Below are positions 1 through 18,800 of a stretch of 64,000 nt of DNA, in pieces. A program made the position numbers and the translations under genes. Within the stretch, counting starts at the first letter, position 1. Every line of letters starts with the position of its first letter. The notes beneath the pieces were generated by a model. The model saw only the letters and a list, made by a program, of their open reading frames with translations. It ran no database searches and was not told the origin of the DNA. Origin of the DNA: Monocercomonoides exilis (taxonomy: Eukaryota; Preaxostyla; Oxymonadida; Polymastigidae); NCBI GenBank assembly GCA_001643675.2, contig LSRY02000036.1, positions 724,001 through 788,000 on the forward strand. The letters are read 5' to 3'.

Positions 1-2430
1 TTCTTTTCCAGCTTCTTCTTCATCGCTGCCAGACGCTTCTTCCGCTGCTGCTCTTTCGTCCGCTCTTTCTCGTCTTCCATTTCGAACTCTTTTTCTTTCT
101 CTTTTCCTTCGCCATTTGCATTCATCGCACTTCTTCTTCCATTCTTCCCTGAATAAGATGCATTTGAAGAATTAACAGAGTTACTTCTGCTGTTGTGCTC
201 CTGCTTTGTCGTCATTGTCTTCATTGTATTCTTTTTATCTGCTTTATTCTTCTTCCCCTTCTTCTTCTTCTTCTTCACTCCATCAAAGTGTTTACACAGC
301 GTCATTGAAGTAATGTATGACTGTGATGCTTCGTCATAAGCAGACACCGTCTGCACGCACAGCTGCGATCTTATGTCCCAAATTCTGATTGTCCTGTCCA
401 AAGAGAGAGAGATCAGGTACCCTTCACTCTCATCTGCCACAATAGACACCACTGCCCCGCTGTGGCCCTTCAGCTCTCCCAGCGAGCGGAGGGTGTTCGG
501 ATTCCACAGCAGAATCCGCCCATCAAAGCCAGCTGTCGCCAGCAGATGCGCCTTCTGCAGCCACGCCACACACAACACACCTCTTCTGTGCCCGGATGCT
601 TCGAGGGCAGTGCGGGGGGAGGAGAGAGTGGTGAGTGAGACTGTGGAAGAAGAAGAAGATAAGCCTTGTTGTGTGTTGCTTGTCTGTTTGGTTGTGTATT
701 TTGTGCTGTTCTTGTTGCTATCAGTAATACTATCGTCTCCAGCATTTACTTCACTGCCTGTTCTCTCTCTCTCTCCTCCTGCCTGTTTGATACACCCAAT
801 CACTTCCAATGTGTCAATCGACAGGAACTTCACAGTGGAGTCATAAGAGGCAGTGATCAAGCATTGCATCTCTTCCACACAGTGCATGGCTGTGATGGCT
901 TCAGAATGGACACGCATCGACCAGCTGCCTTCGGTTGGGCGCACAACAAGACGAGGGCGAGGACGGCTTTGGAAAGGGAAGGAAGAAGAGGAGGAGGAAG
1001 AGGATGAGGATGATGGCTGTGGTGCTGAAGTGGAGAAGCGAGGGGAGTTGTGAGATGAATTCTGACGAGAAGAAGAAGAAGATGATGATGAAATAGGTGA
1101 AAGATGATTCTGATTGCGTTCGGGTGTTGGGAAGGAGTTCTTAGAGACAGCAGAGGTGAGAGAGGCGAATGTGGACGGGGTGTCAGGCACAGCAGCAAAG
1201 GAGACCATTCTGGGTGTGCGGGAAGAGAGGGAGACATCGACAGAGGAGCGGGTGGAGACAGGGGCAGAGGAGGAAGAAGAAGAGGAAGAAGAAGGCACAA
1301 CAGCAACAGAGTGTCTGAGCCTGTCTGGCTGAGGGCGAGACTGAGGTGGAGGGTCAGTGAATGGGAGAGAGTGGAGAGGAAGAGGAGGGACTGAAGTGGG
1401 ATCAGCGATGTGGATGTGGAGAGAGGAAGAAGCAGAAGAAACAGAAGAGGAAGAGGAAGAAGAGGAGGAGGAAGAAGAAGAAACAGAAGGAAGAGAACGA
1501 GAGAAGACAGGAGGAGAAAGAGGAGAAGAGGATGTTGTTGACGATGATGATGAATTCTTCAGAAGAAGAGGAGGAGAAACCGTTCTGATTGGAGCAGGCA
1601 GTGTTTCATCTGCATTCTCTTTTGAATCAACATTTGGAGAAGAAGAAGAAGGAGAAGGAGACAACGAAGCAAATGAACTGACATGTGAAAGAGATGTTTT
1701 GTTTGAAGAAGCTTGTTGTGCCTGAGACTGTTGTTTGTCTTGTTTGGCAGAGGAGGAGAGGGTGGAGGATGAGAAAGTGCGCTTGAGAGAAGAAGATGAT
1801 GATGATGATGAAATTGATGCAGATGCAGTAGAAGACAAGAGAGAAGGTTGGTTTCTGAGTTTTTGGCGCAGTTGACGTGCAGATGCTTCTGTTGGGTCGT
1901 CTCTCAGAGGAGGAAGATAAAAAGGAGAAGACGTCCATTCTTCGAAGGTCTCACGAGAAGAAGAGGAAGAAGAGGAAGAAGAAGAAGAAGATGATGATGA
2001 TGATGAATGAGAAGTAAAAGGATCATAAGCAAAAGAATGAGAATACGGACGAGAATAAACTGAATTCCGTGCAGGTGACTGAGAAAAAGAGCGTCTTCCA
2101 CTTGAGTGATTGGGGGTGCCTCTGTCAGTTCTGCTGCCTCTTCCATTCAGATTCTGCTCATAGTCAGCTCGTGTGGATGAGTCATGGGAGGAGGAGGGGG
2201 TGTGGGCACAGCGGTCGGTGGAGGACGAGCGGAGGAGAGGAAGAAGAGAACCTCTGGATGGATGGGAGCGTAGATAGAACGAGTCTCGTGAAGACGATAA
2301 AAGAGGAGAGGGGACAACTTCTTGTGTGAGCGAGGACTGAGAGGACGAAGATTGCAAAGATGGCTGCTGGGTTTGGATGGTGCCAGTGGTTGATGCACGA
2401 AGAGAGCGAGAAGCGGAAGAAGCAGAAGAA

Positions 2431-2468
<38 letters not shown>

Positions 2469-4930
2469 GTCCAAAGGTGGATAAGCAATCGGATGAGACT
2501 TGAGTGATGATGCATACTGTGTGTTTGGTGTGGACTCTCTCACTGCCCATTCCTGTCGCATTCTCTTCTTCTCCTCCATCTGCTGCATCCTGTGCTGTGC
2601 CATGTGCCTTTCATGGCCTTTGAACTTCTTCACCAGCGCAAGGGGGGATAGAGAAGAGGAAGATACAGAGGCAGCTGGGTCGAATGAAGCACTCATCGCA
2701 GACGAAGAGGCAGATGTCAGCTCAGATTTTGTGTGGTGTGAAATCACATCCTGCCCTACTCTGTCTGTCAGCAGCCCTTCATACTGAAGTTTCCCTCCTC
2801 CTCCGCCTCCACTTCCTCCTCCTCCTCCTCCTCTGTCAGTGCTGCTTCCTCTTCTCCTTCCTTCTCCTCTCCTCCCACCCACACTGCTGGGCCCCTCGTC
2901 CTCCAGCAGCTCCTCCACAGGCACAGCCGGCGTGAGTGTGGCACTCCTTCCGAGTGTCGATGAGACAGAGCCAGAGGCAAACAGCTCCTTCGCATTCGCC
3001 TCCTCCAGCCGGCGCATCTGCTCGTCCCGTTCGAGATCGCGCCGCAGGGCAGATGTGGAGGCAGCGTCGAAGATGGAAGAGAGGCAGGTCTCGCTGCGGA
3101 TGGTAGCTAAGTCTGTTGTGCGGTGGATGAGCTCTTGGGAAAGGAGGACGATTTCGACGGTGCCGTCGTGCTCGCCAATGCAGAGGAGATGGTAGGAAGA
3201 GCGGAGAGAGGACACCTCGTTGGGAGGAGGCGCCTGGCGGAAGAGGGAAGGGAAGGGGGAAGGGAAGGAAGAAGAAGAAAGTGAAGGAGAAGAGGAGGAT
3301 GAGGACGATGGAGATGAGGAAGAAGATGTAGTTGAGGTGAAAGGCGATCTGGGTGTTGTGAGCGGAGGCGAATTTGATGTCTGTTTGGAAGCTGCTTTGC
3401 TGAGAGACGAGCGGCGGACAGTGCAGAGTGCTGTTGGTGTGGCTGTCAGGTTCTTCAGCTGCCCAATCGCTCTGAATGAAGGCATCTCATAGAACGTCAC
3501 ATGGCCTTCACTCGACCCCACTGCCACTATCTTCGTCTGGTTCTGAAAGTCGCCCTCTTCACTGCTGTCATCATCATCGTCATCATCATCGCTATCGCTG
3601 TCGTTGTTATTGCCATCACATGATTTGCCTGCAATCATGTTTCTCCCACGCTCTGTCGATGCTGCACCGCCAGCGCATCCAACTCTGTTCCTCTCATTCA
3701 TCTTCTCTTTCTCCTTCTCTTTCTCCTTCCTCTCTTGTTTTGCAATCTTCCGACTTCCCCTCATCCTTGGTGGAGTGATGCTCGGCAGCACGCACATGCA
3801 TGTCACCCACAGCGTCTGCCTCTTCTTCACAAAGCGCAGTGTCTTCTGCTTCTGATCAACAGAGAACTTTCTGAACTGCAGGCGCTGCATCCGCTTCATC
3901 ATGTACAGGTCAGAGTGTGTGAGGCGCCTGCCGCGATCGTCTGGGATACGCGCAAGCACATCGGAATATGAGGAGAATGAGACTAATTTTGTGGGCTCGG
4001 AGGTTTGCTCTGTTTTTTCTGCTGTCTTGTCGGATAATTGCAGATCGACTATGCGCCCATCCTCGCCTTTTCCTTCTGCTTGCTCGCTTAAAATGGCTTG
4101 CAGTTTGCTTTCATAACTACCATTTTTTGAAGATGACGCAGGAGACTTTTGTTCTGCAGATCCTAATTTCTTGAAATCTTCTTTACCAATCTCAGAAAAA
4201 AGTGCAATCGGTGCAAATTGATCTTCCTTCTTTAGTGCTTTCTCAACAAGCTCCTGCTCAGCTGTCTTTACGTCGAAAAGAGGATCGGAAACAACCACGT
4301 CTTGAAATTTCGCTGTAAGTGACGTGTGATCAGATGTCATATTTGGTGTAATAAAAGTAGAATCCCAGCTTTTCAATAAGCCATCATCCGCAGTCGAAAC
4401 AAATAAATTCATCTCAGGAAGAGGAAGAATGTACGTAATTGATTCAGAATGAAGCAAAGGAGATGCAGATGACGCAATATGGCTAGGTTCTGCTCTATAT
4501 AACGGATCTAATGCTGTCTGAACTCCCTTCGACTCATGAATATGTTCAATAAAATACGTGGAAAATGCGTCCCACGAAACTATCCGATAAATACGAAATA
4601 AAAATTTAAAACAAGATGATATTCAAACTCATTCCAATGCATTCTGCATCTATTTTTCTAAAGAGTAAGGTGCATTCATATGGACTTATAACATTCGGTT
4701 CAACAGAATCGAGAACAGCATTAACGAACTATTATTGGGTTGTGAAAATAGAAAATAAAATGTATAGTTTGTGAGTTGATCAAATCTCTACGAATTCAAA
4801 CCTGTTGTTCAGTTAATCCAGAAGTTTCATCATCGCCAGTTACAGAATAAAATCGCGACTGAAGAGATTTTATTTGCTTTTCTTGAAAGACACTATTTAA
4901 GTCGATGGACGGAAGTCGACGTTGGTTCAT
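1..4930 (-). CDS. WD40-repeat/EF-hand-like protein, CFAP337 (WDR49)-like, 3' end outside window
   Basis: Three exons on the minus strand: 4930-4802, 4728-4629 and 4579 down through base 1, all in one frame (phases 0, then 1) with GTTTGAAT donors. At least 1602 residues lie in the window. The N-terminus resembles the EF-hand-like start of WDR49/CFAP337 proteins (a LFRKIDAECIG..SWDAF segment across exons 2-3). The first beta-propeller blade follows (PLPEMNLFVSTADDGLLKSWD). WD repeats reappear near 380-870 (LITASYDSTVKFLS, LLATAGFDGRILLWN, LISLSLDRTIRIWD). Between them lies a very long Ser/Pro/Glu-rich, probably disordered insertion (about 900-3300) with several poly-Ser and poly-Glu tracts. The family links to the ciliary axoneme, so an axonemal role is inferred. 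Any EF-hand looks degenerate. The assignment to CFAP337 rather than another WD40 family is moderate; that the gene is real is fairly sure, because the frame stays open for 4.5 kb. Confidence 0.75.
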
Positions 4931-5169
4931 AAATTTGTTTTAAAGCTCTTTTAGAAAAGCTTTATTACAATCCAAAACGGGTCAAAATTTATTGTCATGG
5001 TTATGATCATTCTATAAAAAAAGCTCAAACAATATTGAATACGTGTTCATCAAATTCCCTTTGTGAAAGATATGTATTCAATGCAAATAAAGTATTTTTC
5101 ATAGAGAAATAAATCGTTTCAAAAATTAATAATAGATACTCGATCACACTTACTTTGTTTTTATCTTAT
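4931..5169. promoter_or_regulatory. Divergent intergenic region between the WD40 gene and the USP7-like gene
   Basis: These 239 AT-rich bases separate two start codons that point away from each other, so both 5' regions and promoters must lie here or in the 5' UTRs. No recognisable core promoter motif could be picked out by eye. Confidence 0.4.
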
Positions 5170-13908
<8,739 letters not shown>

Positions 13909-14165
13909 GTTTTTCTGTTTTTTTTTTATTTTTTTTGACGAAATTATCATTTTTTAAAAACTTTCATTTTGAAATTATTTTTATATTTGTGACTTGAAAT
14001 TTTTATTTTCATATTGAGAGAAAGCGATGTTTTGGGTTTTTTTGTGACACTTTGCTTCAATTTATGTTTTCAATTTTGTTAAAATGTTTGAATATGAATA
14101 CGTTTGATATTTTGTTAATTATTATTAAAAAATATTTATAGATCTCACCCTTAGTAACTATTTAA

Positions 14166-15407
14166 ATGTCCTCTGATTCAGTTCCCGTTCATATTGAGCT
14201 TGAAGAGGCAACTCATTCAATTGCCCTTGATTATTTTAGCAAAAAAGTGTTGCTGGGAACTTCTTCTGGAAAGGTAATGCTTCAAACGCTAAATGCAGAA
14301 AGCCGTCCAGAAAAAACTATTGAGATTTATGCTCATAGAAGCCCTGTATCTTCTCTTGATTGGGCTCATCCGTCATTTGGTGAGTTATTTGCAAGGTTTC
14401 TGAAAAATATTTTCCTTTGTTATTCTTCAATTTAAATTATTTCAAAAAACAGCTGCGATTTTGATGGAATTGTAAAAATCTGGGAACGTTCCCCAAGTGA
14501 TGATGAATTTAGATGCATTGATGAAAAGTCATTAGGATCATCGGGTTAGATTATTTTTGCATTTATTATTGTTTTATACTTGTTTTTTTATCATTTAAAG
14601 CAACTTCACTTCGTTTTTGCCCTTCAGAGTACGGATGCTCATTTGCTGTATCATCCTCAAACGGACGTATCACTATATTTACTAAATGTGTGTTCTTTTT
14701 TGTTTTGTGGAGTTTTTTTACATTTTCGTATAGCTCCAGATGGTCATTTCTCAAATGACACATCATTTGCAGCACATGAAGGAGGATGCAATTCACTCTC
14801 CTGGGCTCCATCCACTCCACCCACTTCACTTGTCCATCCAGGGTTTGATTTTTTGCTTATTATGTTTATTAACAAGAGAAAATACTCTTTTGTTCAAAAT
14901 TTTTCAGAATTCGAAATCCAAGTCCAATGCGAATCTGCACAGGAGGCAGCGATAGTCATGTGTGCATTTGGAGGTTTAATGGGCGTTTATGGGAATGTGA
15001 GTGCAAGCTTGATGGACACCGCGGGGCAGTGACCCATGTGGAATTTTGTCCATCAATCGGAATGCCAGGAATGAAACTTGTTTCATGCAGTGCTGACAAA
15101 TCGGTGATAATATGGACCTCATTTCAACAGACATTGCAACATTGGGAGAAACAGCCAATCGTTTTTGATGAAATTCCTCACAAGGTTTGAATATATTTTA
15201 AAAGTATTTTATCTTTTAGGAATTTTTTATTTCAATAATCAATTTTACTCATTTCAAATTTTTGCTTTGAACATTGTGCAGGCAACTTGGTCCGAAACAG
15301 GAGACATTATTGCTATTAGTAGAGGTCTTAATAAGGTAATTCTCATCAAAGAAGGCATCGATGGTGCTTGGTCTTTATTGAAAGAATTAGAACAAGAAGA
15401 AGCATAA
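14166..15407 (+). CDS. SEC13: SEC13, WD40 component of the COPII coat and nuclear-pore Y complex
   Basis: Six exons: 14166-14395, 14453-14544, 14601-14687, 14734-14842, 14908-15184, 15282-15407; 306 aa, the normal SEC13 size. SEC13 is a six-bladed open propeller that pairs with SEC31 in COPII vesicle coats and with NUP145C/NUP96 in nuclear pores. Family-specific blades are visible: HPSFGELFASCDFDGIVKIW, HEGGCNSLSWAPS, RICTGGSDSHVCIWRF, FCPSIGMPGMKLVSCSAD, and the last blade GDIIAISRGLNKVILIKEG. The exon 1 donor is GTTTCTGA at 14396, not the nearer GTGAGT, because only the former restores the conserved blade. Introns are 46-97 nt. The whole gene is AT-rich. Confidence 0.95.
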
Positions 15408-15850
15408 CATTATCATTTTTGATTCATATCATTTCTTTTTCTTTAAAAACATTTCATAATTCGAATTTTGTATTTCTTTTTTTAAAGAGACACCTTAGCA
15501 ATAAGTGTGATAAAAATTTAAAGTTTGCAGTGTGCTTTTGGATCTCGGCATTTATAAATGAAAGCTATTTCTTCCTTTTCACAATTTTCAATCACTCCAA
15601 GTTTTCAAAAAACTCATCAGCTCCAACGTATTAGATTTTTTGATGCTTCATGGACTTTAAATCTGAATAGCAAAGTGGGAAAAAGCCTAAAAAAATTTTA
15701 AGCTTTGTCAATAGTGTCTCCAGAAAGCAAATAATAAAGAAAAAATGTGCATTTGTGTGCAATAAATTTCATATCATTTTTTAAATATATTCTGTCGATC
15801 GAAAAATAACCATAATCATGTGTCAAGACAATTAAGTTTTGTTTTTCTCT
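15408..15850. other. Intergenic region between SEC13 and beta-helix gene 1
   Basis: 443 AT-rich bases with no coding potential I can support. They should contain the SEC13 3' end and the promoter of the beta-helix gene. An AATAAA-like stretch occurs near 15732. Confidence 0.4.
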
Positions 15851-18800
15851 ATGCTCTCCTTTCTGCTTGCTTTTCAGTTAACTTTTTTAATACTATGCAA
15901 TAAATACAATTTGAGGGCATGCATCTATGCGGAAAAAATTGAAAATGAAACAAACATGAATCAATTTTTTCCAGAAATGTTTTCAGAAAATCCAGAACAA
16001 AACAGATTGTTGTCTTTATATCCAAAATATTGCATTCAAAAATGTAACTGTTTTACAAAGGAGAAATCTATTATTGGATATTCCTTTGAAACAGGGCGCA
16101 CTTTTGTGATGATGAAAAACTCTTCACTCAAAATGGAAAATTTGGAGATGCATACAACAACTTCATGTACCTTCATTTCGTGTTTGGGGTTATCTAATCT
16201 CTCCCTCAGTTCTTCGACAATTTTTTTGTCTGAACAACATTCCTCTTTCATTCAGTCACCATTTATTGTTGTTCTAAACAACATTTCTTTGATTCTTCCT
16301 TTAGACACATCAAAGCATTCATTAATTCTTGTTGACTGCACTGACGAAATATCTTCATGCTTTCTTATTGGTTCTTGTATTGATTCTCTTGTTCTTCAAA
16401 AATTATTATTCTTTGTGAATTCGACATCTGAAACTTTCTTAGACACCACATTTCAAAATACATCGACATTTCAAAATCTTGAAAAATCTTATTTTCCTTA
16501 TGAGCATGTAGCTGAACAGTTTGACGTTGATTCGTGCATGTTTCAAAATGTTCAGTTTTCAAGGATGGGATTACTTCATTCTATTTCTGCTAAACGTTTT
16601 TCCTCTTGTAATAATACATTCAGTCATACAAGTAATTTAGTGCTGCACGGTGCATATACGAATGATCACGAGAAATTTACCAAGCAGCAAGTTCTTGATG
16701 AGAAAAATTTACATGACTTTCAAAACGATGAATTCATCAATTGCTCTCCATCTTCTTCAATTGCCCATTTATCTTCAACATACGGAGGAGCAATTTATGC
16801 GGAATCAATGCCACTTTCAGAGTTGCGTGTTAAGAATTGCTCTTTTACTTCTTGCTCGTGCCCGCAACAGGGAGGAAGTATATTCGCATCATCTCTAAAA
16901 TCATTGATTGTCAATGGATCGACTTTTACCAACAGTACAGCAAATGCGGCAGTAAGTTATGCGGGGTCAATAATGGCATATGGATTATCATCCTTTTTTT
17001 TGATTTCTTGCTCCTTTGAAAATTCATATTCGGGAATTGGCGGAGGGATTGCTATTGTCAATTTTTCTGAAACTGCATCATTATCTGTATCAAACTCTGC
17101 GTTTGTGAATTGCAGCACCAATTCGGGACAAGGAGGTGGACTGTTTCTTTCACAAATCTTTAATCTTTCTCTTGTAAGCTGCTCAATTGCAAAGTGCAGC
17201 TCGGCACAAGGTGGAGGTTTTTCTTTCACCTCTAATGAAGTAAATCAACTTTCTTTGCATTATTCTGATCTATTTTTTATTGACAACAAACAATCCACGC
17301 TCGGTACAGATGTATTTCGAACTCTACATAGCAAGGATGCTGATAAAACTGGAACGTGTGAAATGTGCTTTACAACAGCAATGGAAAATTCTGTTTTTGT
17401 TGTGTATTTAACTCCATTTTCAGCTTTTTTTGATAACGATTGGCTTCACCCTACTAAAAACACGAGAGTCATATATTCAATGCCTGGCGAACAGACTAAT
17501 TCAACAATTCATCCGGATGAAATATGGAATTGTGGATATAAGACAATCAACCCCTGCAAAACAATCAAAACAGCATGGGAATGCTCACAGACTTCAAATG
17601 AATGGACTTTTGAACTGAACAACAGTGTATCTCAACCGCACAAAGGCGATACAAGCACTATCAAAATGTTCAATGCAAACGTTATATTGATGCCTTGCAA
17701 AGATTTGTCTAAGGCCGCGATTCAGACCAGTTATTTCAATAAAACGCCGGACTCAGATGAATACGCTCTGTTTTACGTGAATGGAATATTCAATATTCGA
17801 TTTATAGACATTGTTTTTATCCATTCTATCAATTATGATACGAGTGATTCACCCACTCTTTTGACGACACGAACATTGTCTGGCTTGACTGACAGTGTAC
17901 GTGCAGATGTGAGCTTTAAAGATTGCTCATTCACTTCTGAATCGCTCTCCTCAATGCATGCTCCTCTGTTTAATATCAATGGTGGAAATATAACTTTTAC
18001 TGATTCCTCTATTTATAGCGTGATTCTATCTAATTCTGTATTTTCCTTTTCTCTATATTCCGTCGTTGAATTACATAACACGAATTTTACAGATGTGAAA
18101 TTATCTTCTCTTGACTCGGCAAGTGTTATCAATACAAATGAAGCGATAACAGGATGCATTTCAAATAAGCTTTCCTCTCAAAGCAAAAATTATGGAATTA
18201 CGTTCAATGTTTTTAATTGTTCTTTGAAAAACTGTTCGTCAAACAAATCAAAGAGGGGTGGTGCATTTAACATCAAGTGTTCCGAGAGCCAATTGCATGA
18301 GAAGTATTTTTTCTCCAATGTGGTGTTTCAGAATTGTGAATGTGATGAAAAACAAGGCAAAGGAGGAGCTATATATCTTTTTCTTGACAAATTGGCTGAC
18401 GAAGATTATGTTTCTCTATCCGAATTGAGTTTTATTGACAATAAAGCTTTTCTTGGTAAAGCGCTGTTTATTGTATGTGATGACTTAATTAACCTTCCTG
18501 GTCTGAAATTTACAATGAGTGCAAGTACTTTTGGATCAGAGGTCGAAAATGTGTTTTATGGGAGTTCAGCAGATGATGGGGAATCAATTGATATGATTGA
18601 GAGCCTTATCTATCAAGATGACACTGTGTATGTCTCTGCAATTGAAGGGAAAGATTGGTTTCATTGTGGAACGAAGAGTGACCCTTGTCTTTCATTAGGT
18701 GAATGCCTTAATCGACATCTAAAGCAATTTGATAAAGTTAGTTCTAGGAAAATAGTGGGATTGCTGATTGCTACACTAAGTGGATGCGTGGACATGACAA

